Positions 18,101-23,666 of a stretch of DNA of 34,850 nt are shown in pieces. Under the pieces are notes generated by a model that did no database searches, had not been told where the DNA came from, and was given only the letters and a program-made list of their open reading frames with translations. Position numbers and translations under genes: made by a program. The stretch's first letter is position 1, and each line of letters opens with the position of its first letter. Source of the stretch: Clostridia bacterium (lineage in GTDB: Bacteria; Bacillota; Clostridia; Oscillospirales; UBA644); NCBI GenBank assembly GCA_017934975.1, contig JAGBIM010000003.1, positions 1 through 34,850 of the forward strand, read 5' to 3'.

Positions 18101-19490
18101 CGGGAGCCTGCCATTGGGCGGGCAGCTTCAGCGTATCCCCTCCCGTCACGGTGCTGCTTTGATTCAGCGAGCCGCCCAGGGTCATCAATCCGCCGTTGGT
18201 TCCGTCGAACCAGACCGTATAGGAAGCGGCCACCGCAAGGGCGTATCCCGAAGCGGAGGGAGCGGCAAGGGCACGGGCTGAAAGCATCCGCACCGCAGGG
18301 GCTTCTTCCGTCACGAGGGAAAGGGTTCCGTCCTCGGAAAGGGTCAGGGAAACGGTTCGTCCCGTAGCGCGGTTGACCCCCAGATAAGACCCGTCTTCCG
18401 CCACGGAAAGGGTCCAGTAAAGCGTATTCAGATCCTCTGCGCCCCCCGCAACGCGACCTTGGTCGTCCACGGTGACGGGCACGCAGACCCCTTCTCCGTC
18501 GAGAGCGTAATATCCGTCCTTCTCCCAAGCGTAGATCACGAAGCGGTTCGCCTCGGTAAACAGGTCGGGATCAAAGGGGGTAGCAGTAGCAAGCACCGTC
18601 CCGCCGTCGGGAAGGGTCTGACCGATGGAATTTTCGTTGCCCGTGACCACGGCACTGCCCTCCGCAAAGGAGAGGCCGTATCCCAGCACCGACCCGTCGG
18701 TTTCGGCATATTCCGTTTGTGCCACGGCGTTTTCCAGATCCCCCTCCACCACCGTGAGGATTCCCTCGGCACGGGAGAGCAGAAGGGCGGTGGAATCGGC
18801 GGTGCCGTTTCCGTTCTTATCCAGAAAGACCACGTCCCCGGGGAGGGGCGTATAGGAAGACGGACTTTGGAACAGATCCGCTTCGATCCATTGGAGCCGC
18901 AGAGTCTCCGCGCCCCCGCTGATGGGAACCGAATCCCGTCCGCCGTAACGCAGGCAGAAGGAGGTGAACATGGTGGACCAATCCCCGTAAGGATTGCCGT
19001 ACCACTGTCCGTAACGGGTATAGCCGTGTCGGGAAAGATCCGAATCCACGGTAAAATTCAGGGTGCTTTCCAAATAACCGATCTGGGATTTCGCCACCTC
19101 CGCCACCCGAAGACCGCCCGTTAATCCTGCGGGGATCCCGGAAAGGGTCGCCTCCCAATCGGAGGAGGTTTCCAGATCGGCGGAAAGATCGGAATAGCAG
19201 GAGGCCACGTGGACATGCTCCGCCCTGCCGCAATCGTAAACGGCAAGGCAGGAATCGGAGTGCTCGTGGTCTTCCGTGCAGGCCTCGGTCACAAGGACGC
19301 AGTCCACCCCGTGGGTGTGCTCCGCCATGCCGCAGAAGGCCTCCCCGGCCAGGGTGACCCCCACCAATTTCAGCCACCAGAACACCGCCAGAACCACGAA
19401 GAGAGAAAGAACGGGCAGGAAAAACGCGGCACGGCGCTTCCACCGTTCCATTGCGGTTGCGTTTTCACGCAAGGTCCGTTCGGTCGCCAT
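15198..19490 (-). CDS. Large pilus tip adhesin with inactive CHAP-like and fibro-slime domains
   Basis: 1430 aa. AAAGGAGGG lies 6 nt before the ATG. Order: cytoplasmic start; membrane/signal helix about residues 21-48; three Cys/His repeats about 53-103 (for example CGMAEHTHGVDC); a CHAP-like domain about 125-270, in which the usual DWC is DWS (Ser172) and the usual HVGIV segment is TALLLS, so it should not be catalytic. Next come a Listeria-Bacteroides (InlB-B) type repeat about 426-500, a fibro-slime/PA14-like domain about 750-870 with DDDLWVLVDGKVVLDVGGIHG, a SpaA-like domain about 875-970, and a Cna-B domain about 1017-1103. A Ser/Tyr-rich ricin-like insert about 1104-1260 precedes a last Cna-B about 1280-1390. 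The end is LPATNG, a helix and HRKK: LPATN, not LPXTG. Probably the tip subunit, first structural gene of the operon. Confidence 0.9.
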   Translation of the reverse strand: MATERTLRENATAMERWKRRAAFFLPVLSLFVVLAVFWWLKLVGVTLAGEAFCGMAEHTHGVDCVLVTEACTEDHEHSDSCLAVYDCGRAEHVHVASCYSDLSADLETSSDWEATLSGIPAGLTGGLRVAEVAKSQIGYLESTLNFTVDSDLSRHGYTRYGQWYGNPYGDWSTMFTSFCLRYGGRDSVPISGGAETLRLQWIEADLFQSPSSYTPLPGDVVFLDKNGNGTADSTALLLSRAEGILTVVEGDLENAVAQTEYAETDGSVLGYGLSFAEGSAVVTGNENSIGQTLPDGGTVLATATPFDPDLFTEANRFVIYAWEKDGYYALDGEGVCVPVTVDDQGRVAGGAEDLNTLYWTLSVAEDGSYLGVNRATGRTVSLTLSEDGTLSLVTEEAPAVRMLSARALAAPSASGYALAVAASYTVWFDGTNGGLMTLGGSLNQSSTVTGGDTLKLPAQWQAPVKYNYALRGWYDVKNSKFYAPGAEITVNEDLVFYADWISDSYDYGKLNAETVNTVSTKDFIKTQVFDYNALFNILSSKPSVTVSSSSHSESWSSVALNGAVPYANGTSIDFMFIDYDGSGDVSYVSGRNSRNSSAGVYSGLYTDALGEVLFGTDNGFDPVTGTGIPGKTVLGEGDYLFRVMDDPTDPHYGYYYYDSARNAASYNQSEGRFYVYDYLERTRDSSGVSGEGRYSDFMPFNSPYRVPDGKTVPTYTYEGDYGEFDGTTHYQYDAKYNTNNNNVNYVSANYAFGMSMELDFYLPFAPGTKDENGDYKNLDLYENEMCFEFSGDDDLWVLVDGKVVLDVGGIHGIKSGSVNFSSGEVIVDGTSKGTLSGITAGHHEMSIYYLERGSSQSNCAIYFNLSPRFWLDLRKEDVLTRELLNGAEFSVYTDENCTRPALLWASEEAYQNKEPSTNICTVADGVARIWGFSPGQTYYIKETKAPDLEEYSVAHGLITLTLDKRGGASFHVQVVGDPGDGEDAKPSKGFTAYGYQIEDSTHHAYLVITNGSDWIRETTSVSAFKKWNDSADHSNDTVTAYLTMVDEQGQVQRIREVTLSAENGWLYTWDNLPKHWPDGVTEIVYGVEEAFIPGYTASYETVDRIENSTESWEDVTSFTDGKVYLLKTSSGCLSSVSATGSTLEWVTEEEAKSSPLALWTAKEDDSGMILTNGEGQILTFRYGNNSSSRYYSVTTTAYSSSSTYYQTIYTARSSSSSSTLRLYAVRSNRNYYMGSINSSGRPAASTSTSSALSFTLMEKTSTTEYVEVEGLAYQITNTPLTEATSVKVNKVWDAGVSDPSIYESARITVRLFADGVDTGRTLTLTLQNGWSDTFLGLPYVNKEGNVIVYTVTEVPLSDQWKPEYGETVYHAGSPGTYEITVTNLYRSGFGYELPATNGKGQTPYLLAGAGIIFTSLVLGWVLHRKKHTTN

Positions 19491-19526
19491 ACCAAGCCCT
19501 CCTTTCTCAAAAAATCAATTCATATC

Positions 19527-20108
19527 TTAAAAAAACGAAATTTCCGACAAAGGCCAGAGTCGGAAGAAAAGACGCCCCACGATCTGCTCCCGCGGAACGC
19601 ATCCGATGACGCTGCTGCGGCTGTCGATGGAGGATTTGCGATAATCCCCCAAAAGAAAATACTCGTTCTCCGGCACGGTGAAGGGGAATTCGATATCACA
19701 TTCCCCCAAAGCCTTTTCGGTCAGATAAGGCTCGTCCAGGGGCACGCCGTCGATGACCACGTTCCCGTCCCCGTCCATGTAGACCGTCTCCCCCGGAAGG
19801 GCCACGACCCGTTTGATCAACACCTTGTTCGAATAGGAAAATCCGCACAGATCCCCCCGCTCCAGAGAGGAGGTTTTCAAGAGAACCACGATCTCGCCGT
19901 TATGCAGGGTGGGCTCCATGCTGGTCCCCGCAATCTGCAGAACGGGGAGCAGCAGCGTTGCGATCAGAACCGCCACGGCGGCCACCACCACGAGGGCGTA
20001 TACGGTGCTTTTCAGAATCCGTCGGTATCGTATTTTGTTTCGTTCCCGCTTCAGCTCCGCCTCGATGGCCTCGCTGGTGGGAAACGCACTGTCAAGATTC
20101 GTTTTCAT
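19527..20108 (-). CDS. Signal peptidase I of the pilus operon
   Basis: 193 aa from the ATG at 20108, overlapping the end of the upstream gene by 17 bp; a GTG at 20153 is an alternative start. A single membrane helix (about residues 35-57) is followed by the S26 catalytic domain, with Ser63 in GTSMEPT and general-base Lys99 in IKRVVALPGE. LLGDYRKSSIDSRSSVIGCV is the conserved box-D/E region (GDN..S.DSR type, with Tyr-Arg-Lys for Asn). A dedicated signal peptidase is common in sortase pilus operons, where it processes pilin precursors before polymerisation. Downstream, AAAGGAGGG starts the adhesin 37 bp later. Confidence 0.92.
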   Translation of the reverse strand: MKTNLDSAFPTSEAIEAELKRERNKIRYRRILKSTVYALVVVAAVAVLIATLLLPVLQIAGTSMEPTLHNGEIVVLLKTSSLERGDLCGFSYSNKVLIKRVVALPGETVYMDGDGNVVIDGVPLDEPYLTEKALGECDIEFPFTVPENEYFLLGDYRKSSIDSRSSVIGCVPREQIVGRLFFRLWPLSEISFF

Positions 20109-20556
20109 CGTTCCGCTTATCCGAAATTCCTTCCAAAAGAGCTTCCAGCTCACGATTTTTTTCCTTCATGTCCGCAATTCGCTCCGACACCTGCTCCAGG
20201 CGGCGATTCACCGCTTCCAAGCGGCAGTCGGTAGGCGTTTCCCGTCGCGCTTCCGCTTGCCATACGGGAGGCGAATAAGGCTCCGAAGATCCGTGATGAG
20301 CCCCCTCGGGTTGATTGAGACGGCGCACGTTCTCCACGTACTGGGACGCGGCGGCCTGGGCCGCTTCAAATACGCCGTTCAGCTTCAGGGAAGCCTCCGC
20401 AATGGAGCCAGCCTCGCTTTCGATCAGCTTTTTGTCGCGGATCCGACGTTTCGCTTCTTCCAGCTCCGCCTCCAGCCGATCAGCCCGTTGAGTCTGTAGA
20501 AGCAACAGTTCCAGAAGTTGCTTTCGGCTCAAGGATTTCAGTTCGTTTTCCGTCAC
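20092..20556 (-). CDS. Coiled-coil protein, first gene of the pilus operon
   Basis: 154 aa from a GTG at 20556, chosen because AAAGGAG lies 8 nt before it; longer ATG starts have no such site. Residues 1 to about 50 and about 110-150 are heptad-rich, charged coiled coils (LLELLLLQTQRADRLEAELEEAKRR, cut short here; RLEAVNRRLEQVSERIADMK). A Pro/Ser-rich linker joins them. It has no signal peptide or membrane helix. I recall similar small coiled-coil proteins in clostridial pilus loci, sometimes misnamed DNA repair proteins. Its role is unknown; a cytoplasmic scaffold for assembly is one possibility. Confidence 0.78.
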   Translation of the reverse strand: MTENELKSLSRKQLLELLLLQTQRADRLEAELEEAKRRIRDKKLIESEAGSIAEASLKLNGVFEAAQAAASQYVENVRRLNQPEGAHHGSSEPYSPPVWQAEARRETPTDCRLEAVNRRLEQVSERIADMKEKNRELEALLEGISDKRNDENES

Positions 20557-20611
20557 GTCCGCAACTCCTTTCCCCATTCTTGTCGCGCGCAAGTTTAAAT
20601 ATAACATATAT

Positions 20612-20640
20612 TATATATCATATTTTCATACGCCTTTCAA
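20612..20640 (-). promoter_or_regulatory. Likely promoter of the pilus operon
   Basis: On the minus strand TTGAAA (20640-20635) is followed 17 bp later by TATATA, with TATAAT at a 19-bp spacing overlapping it. The -10 region lies in a very AT-rich stretch, about 55 bp before the GTG at 20556. It is the only good candidate upstream of the seven-gene operon. Confidence 0.5.
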
Positions 20641-20796
20641 TGGGGTTTGCAAAAAATTCGATATTTTTTTGCATTGTCTTCAAAAATATTTCAAAACCCG
20701 CCTTTTCCGTTTCTTCTTTCCCGTGCAAAGGAAGGCGCCCGTCCCCATGCGTTTCCCCTCTCGAAAAAAAGTTTTTCCACATTTTTGTGAACTCTC

Positions 20797-20825
20797 TTGA
20801 CAAGTTGCGTTTTTTGCGGTATACT
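20797..20825 (+). promoter_or_regulatory. Sigma-A promoter of tRNA-Val
   Basis: TTGACA (20797-20802), a 17-bp spacer and TATACT (20820-20825), 13 bp before the tRNA 5' end. Confidence 0.85.
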
Positions 20826-20838
20826 ATACGAGCAATTC

Positions 20839-20914
20839 GGACGGTTAGCTCAGCTGGTAGAGCATCTGCTTGACGTGCAGAGGGTCAGGGATTCGAGTTC
20901 CTTACCGTCCACCA
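20839..20914 (+). tRNA. tRNA-Val (anticodon GAC)
   Basis: 76 nt with CCA encoded. Acceptor arms GGACGGT and ACCGTCC pair perfectly. The D-arm is TAGCTCAGCTGGTAGAGCA. The anticodon stem TCTGC/GCAGA encloses TTGACGT with anticodon GAC. The T-arm AGGGA/TCCTT encloses TTCGAGT. It is a single gene with its own promoter and terminator. Confidence 0.97.
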
Positions 20915-20920
20915 AGAAAA

Positions 20921-20947
20921 AAGCCTTTGTCGTTCAGACAAAGGCTA
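20921..20947 (+). terminator. Terminator after tRNA-Val
   Basis: AGCCTTTGTC and GACAAAGGCT form a 10-bp stem around GTTCA, followed by ATTTTC. It follows the tRNA by a few bases. Confidence 0.85.
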
Positions 20948-20956
20948 TTTTCAACT

Positions 20957-21113
20957 AAATCCACCCTTTCGGGTGGAATAAATCGTCTTCGACGGTGAAA
21001 TCCCCTTCAGGGATGAAATCCGCCTCGACGGCGGGTGGGTGGATTTAATTTCATCTGCGTAGCAGATTTCATCCGAGCCATACTCGGATTTCATCGCACA
21101 AAGTGCGATTTCA
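20957..21113. repeat. Array of small palindromes, left of four-helix-bundle gene
   Basis: About seven short hairpins with different stems are separated by near-constant GAAATC/GATTTCATC spacers. Examples are TCCACCC/GGGTGGA, ATCCC/GGGAT, CCGCC/GGCGG, ATCTGC/GCAGAT, ATCCGAG/CTCGGAT and ATCGCAC/GTGCGAT. The stems vary and the spacers are only 6-9 nt, so this is not a CRISPR array. The first part is bracketed by AAATCCACCC and GGGTGGATTT. A related array with a GATGATAT spacer lies beyond the next two genes. Confidence 0.8.
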
Positions 21114-21162
21114 TTAAAAAGAAAAAAATCTTCACTACGATCCAATCAAAGAAGGTGCTTCC

Positions 21163-21510
21163 ATGGCAGAAAACAAACTTGCAGATGCGTCTACAGAATT
21201 TGCGATTCAAATTCTGAAGCTGACCGATCAAATCAAAGGACATTATGCATTGTCTAATCAACTGGAACGAAGCGGAACCAGCATCGGAGCAAACATTCGG
21301 GAGGCAAAATACGCACATAGCCGTCCCGATTTTATTGCAAAGTTACAAATCGCATTGAAAGAATGTTACGAAACGGAGTATTGGGTCGAAATATCACAAA
21401 AGGCCGGTTTGCTCTCAGAAGATACCGCAAAAACCGTTTTACACGATTGCGGCTCGATCCGCAGAATGCTCATTTCTTCCATCAATACCGCAAAGGAAAA
21501 TGCACAGTGA
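21163..21510 (+). CDS. Four-helix-bundle protein (S23/IVS family)
   Basis: 115 aa, a full-length member of the small four-helix-bundle family first seen as ORFs in 23S rRNA intervening sequences (TIGR02436-like). It shows the typical pattern FA..I..L...I......ALS.QL.RSGTSIGANI.EA, then F..KL.IALKE..ETEYW, which supports the family. Relatives include the accessory protein Avd of diversity-generating retroelements, but no reverse transcriptase lies nearby. It is not inside rRNA here. AAGAAGG precedes the ATG. It is flanked by two palindrome arrays and overlaps the next gene by 4 bp. Confidence 0.92.
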   Translation: MAENKLADASTEFAIQILKLTDQIKGHYALSNQLERSGTSIGANIREAKYAHSRPDFIAKLQIALKECYETEYWVEISQKAGLLSEDTAKTVLHDCGSIRRMLISSINTAKENAQ

Positions 21511-21968
21511 AAAAATACTCGCCCCGTTCGACAAGATGGCTGATGATTGCAACCCTAATTGGGGTTTCCGTTCTTTTGACAGGCATCATCCTCCTTTTCA
21601 TCAACGCACAAGACCTTTCTTTGACCGTTTCGGCAATTACGGCGGGAGGATTTATGAGCATTTTGTTTTTCACTTGCTTTCTTGCCTCGAAAAGCAGAAT
21701 TTTGATAATCAGTGAAGAAGAAATCATTTTTCCGCAAGGAGCCGATATCAACGGGAAAACCGTTCTTCAAAAAACCGTTGTAAAAACAAGTGAAATCCAT
21801 TCCATCAAAAGCAGGTTTTTCAAAGGAGATAACCTCATCTCCGGGGACTGCTTTTTTCATACACTAAAACTAAAAAACGGAACTCAAATTACCGTTACGC
21901 TCTTTGATTACGGCAAAACTGCGGAACAAGAAATTATAGAGGCAATAAAAAAAAGCATTCGTAAATAA
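21507..21968 (+). CDS. Two-helix membrane protein with PH-like C-terminus
   Basis: 153 aa from a GTG at 21507 that overlaps the previous stop (GTGA), with AAAGGA about 9 nt upstream. Two membrane helices lie at about residues 10-30 and 38-58. A soluble beta-rich domain follows with ISEEEIIFP, EIHSIKSRFF and LKLKNGTQITVTL, ending in an amphipathic helix. This resembles small bacterial PH-like (YdbT/DUF-type) domains, though I cannot name the family. The coupling suggests that it works with the four-helix-bundle protein or is cargo of the same mobile unit. Confidence 0.75.
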   Translation: MKKYSPRSTRWLMIATLIGVSVLLTGIILLFINAQDLSLTVSAITAGGFMSILFFTCFLASKSRILIISEEEIIFPQGADINGKTVLQKTVVKTSEIHSIKSRFFKGDNLISGDCFFHTLKLKNGTQITVTLFDYGKTAEQEIIEAIKKSIRK

Positions 21969-22080
21969 ATCGCATCCGCCGAAGGCTGCCTTCCGCCTTC
22001 GCAAGGATGCAATGCAAAACTGCGTTTTGATGATATTCCGTCCCTATTGGAAGGGATGATATACACGGATTCACCGTGAT
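21969..22080. repeat. Array of small palindromes, right of four-helix-bundle genes
   Basis: GCATCC/GGATGC encloses GAAGGC/GCCTTC. It is followed by CAAAAC/GTTTTG, TCCC/GGGA and CACGG/CCGTG hairpins separated by GATGATAT. The style matches the array at 20957-21113, but with a different spacer word. Confidence 0.7.
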
Positions 22081-22099
22081 GGAAAGGAGGACAAGTTTC

Positions 22100-22990
22100 A
22101 TGGCAACCTGCGTTCGTTGCGGGATTTCGGGCCCCTTCGTGCGGGTCAACGAAGAAGGGCTTTGCCCCCTCTGTCAGAGCAGACCTGCAAAGGAAGAGCC
22201 GCAAAAATCCGCCGCAAAAATTCTGTTCTCCGACCCAAAGGAAATCATTGACCGATATCTGACCACCCCTCACGACACCTATCCGAAGGGGTATCACGTG
22301 GTGGAATATTACACGGCGGAATTCGACTGTATTCTCAACTCTCTTCAAGAGGTGTCCGTCCGTCCCTCTCCCCGCTCGGCGTTGTTGGGGGAAGAGGAGG
22401 TGTCCTGCGTTTTCTGCAAGGATCTGAAGGGGCTGGCCCTGGAACAATGCGGGAATTTCGTGGCGCTGGACACGGAGACCTCGGGGCTGACCGCACGGGC
22501 CCAGATCGTGGAGGTGTCGGCGGTAAAATTCCAAAATTTCCGTCCCACAGCGGTCTTTGCCACCCTGTGCAAGCCCTTCGGAGGCATCTCCCCCCAGGCC
22601 ACGGCCATTCACGGGATTACCAACGAGGACGTGGAACACGCGCCCCGTTGTGCGCAAATTCTGAACGGATTGGAAGAATTTATCGGAGATTTCCCCCTCG
22701 TTGCCCACAACGCCCCCTTCGACCTGCGGGTGTTAGGCTCGGAGGGCATGGTCACTCGCGGACGGCGGGTTTTTGATACCCTGCCCCTTGCCCGAAATAT
22801 ACTGAAAACCAGGGATGGGGAAAAACTTCCTCATTATAAACTGGCGGATTCCTGCCGCGCCTGCGCCATTCTCTTTTCGGGAGCCCACCGCTCCACGGCG
22901 GACGCGCTGGCGGCGGGGATGCTCTTTTCGGAGCTGGTCAAGCGGCATTTCGGCGTATGGAATCTGCTGGAAGGAAAAAATATTGAATAA
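22100..22990 (+). CDS. DnaQ-like 3'-5' exonuclease with N-terminal zinc ribbon
   Basis: 296 aa from the ATG at 22100, preceded by AAAGGAGG. Cys4, Cys7, Cys22 and Cys25 form a probable zinc ribbon. A linker of about 90 residues contains another CxxC. The exonuclease domain has all DEDDh residues: Asp124 and Glu126 in DTET, Asp208 in HNAPFD, and His263 and Asp268 in HRSTADAL. This is the fold of the DNA polymerase III epsilon subunit, here as a stand-alone nuclease for single-stranded DNA or RNA ends. The zinc ribbon may help bind nucleic acid. There is no operon partner, and a promoter for the downstream RNA begins 25 bp after the stop. Confidence 0.9.
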   Translation: MATCVRCGISGPFVRVNEEGLCPLCQSRPAKEEPQKSAAKILFSDPKEIIDRYLTTPHDTYPKGYHVVEYYTAEFDCILNSLQEVSVRPSPRSALLGEEEVSCVFCKDLKGLALEQCGNFVALDTETSGLTARAQIVEVSAVKFQNFRPTAVFATLCKPFGGISPQATAIHGITNEDVEHAPRCAQILNGLEEFIGDFPLVAHNAPFDLRVLGSEGMVTRGRRVFDTLPLARNILKTRDGEKLPHYKLADSCRACAILFSGAHRSTADALAAGMLFSELVKRHFGVWNLLEGKNIE

Positions 22991-23014
22991 ATCTTGACGA
23001 TTTCCCTTTTTCCC

Positions 23015-23043
23015 TTGACATTGCGGGGAAAATGGGGTATAAT
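23015..23043 (+). promoter_or_regulatory. Perfect consensus sigma-A promoter
   Basis: TTGACA (23015-23020) and TATAAT (23038-23043) are separated by exactly 17 bp. No coding sequence follows for more than 600 bp, so it most likely drives a non-coding RNA. Confidence 0.9.
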
Positions 23044-23049
23044 ATACGC

Positions 23050-23262
23050 AGGGAAAGAAAGGGCTTCCAAACACACGGTCGCAAGAAGTTTTCCGCCCGC
23101 AAAGCTTTCTTCCCCCGCCACTTACTCCTTGTGATGTTTGTTGTGTGTTTGGGTGTTTATGGTTGCCGTATGCATAATGCTGCGGCAATCGTATTCGCCC
23201 ACCCCCCTCAGACGAAAAACGTCGGTAGACCAAAGAAAGTCTACCGACTTTCTTTTTTTCGT
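23050..23262 (+). ncRNA. Predicted small non-coding RNA, about 210 nt
   Basis: It starts about 7 nt after a perfect promoter and ends at a strong terminator. Visible pairings: GGGC (23061-23064) with GCCC (23197-23200) as a possible closing stem; CCAAACACAC (23067-23076) with GTGTGTTTGG (23143-23152), a 10-bp stem around a 66-nt internal region; GGTTGCCG (23161-23168) with CGGCAATC (23183-23190). No convincing reading frame lies inside. The size and strong promoter would fit 6S RNA or another housekeeping RNA, but I do not recognise a family consensus. It lacks the SRP RNA and tmRNA signatures I know. Confidence 0.65.
23221..23262 (+). terminator. Rho-independent terminator of the small RNA
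   Basis: GTCGGTAGAC (23221-23230) pairs perfectly with GTCTACCGAC (23239-23248). The loop has 8 nt, and TTTCTTTTTTTC follows. Confidence 0.92.
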
Positions 23263-23443
23263 CTTTTCCTCCGTCACGTACTCTCGGTACGCTCCTTCGG
23301 AGAAAGGCGAAATCTACCTTCCGTTTTTCGCCTGACTCACTCCCTCAAAATCGCATTGAAACGGTGGAACTACCAACTTTTATTTTTTTGGTTTTTTCTC
23401 GGTTACGGGGACGTTGTTCAAAATAAAATCTCTGCGTCCCGGA
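23263..23443. other. Intergenic stretch without a supported gene
   Basis: Between the small RNA terminator and the cloverleaf I see only T-rich and low-complexity sequence and no frame with a ribosome binding site. A TACTCTCGGTA mini-palindrome near 23278 is too small to interpret. Confidence 0.6.
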
Positions 23444-23520
23444 GCCCTCGTGCGGGGCGTCCCGCCCCGCCCCACGCCCCCGCGGGGGCGTGGGGCCTCT
23501 CCTGCGGAGAGGACGAGGGC
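23444..23520. repeat. 77-nt GC-rich cloverleaf palindrome
   Basis: GCCCTCGT (23444-23451) pairs perfectly with ACGAGGGC (23513-23520). Inside are three perfect hairpins: GCGGGGC/GCCCCGC (23452-23470), CCCACGCCCCCG/CGGGGGCGTGGG (23471-23494) and CCTCTCC/GGAGAGG (23496-23512). Only one base is left outside the helices and loops. It is not a tRNA: there is no T-loop, anticodon stem or CCA. It probably is an intergenic repeat element or a structured DNA/RNA signal upstream of argS. Confidence 0.85.
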
Positions 23521-23573
23521 GCGGCGCGGGGGAAATTTGACACGTACCCTCGCCGCTTTTTTCGCCTGCCCTC

Positions 23574-23602
23574 TTGATTTTTCGAAAAAAGTATGCTATA
23601 AT
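23574..23602 (+). promoter_or_regulatory. Sigma-A promoter of argS operon
   Basis: TTGATT (23574-23579), a 17-bp spacer and TATAAT (23597-23602), 64 bp before the argS ATG. The short leader leaves no room for a T-box. Confidence 0.82.
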
Positions 23603-23666
23603 GTAAGTTGATATTATAATATAGGCATACCGCTCCGCCTTTTGCGGAGTCAAAGGAGAATGTTCC

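Noticed and set aside
20957..21113. CRISPR array
   Set aside because: Stems differ from unit to unit, constant words are only 6-9 nt, spacing is irregular and no cas genes are present.
21163..21968. Diversity-generating retroelement
   Set aside because: The four-helix-bundle protein resembles Avd in family, but no reverse transcriptase, template repeat or variable repeat is found in the window.
23444..23520. tRNA or tRNA-like gene
   Set aside because: The length and cloverleaf fit, but there is no T-loop consensus, D-loop GG or anticodon loop of seven, and the stems are almost pure GC.
23550..23666. T-box riboswitch for argS
   Set aside because: Only about 60 nt lie between the promoter and the start codon, and no T-box sequence or antiterminator is present.
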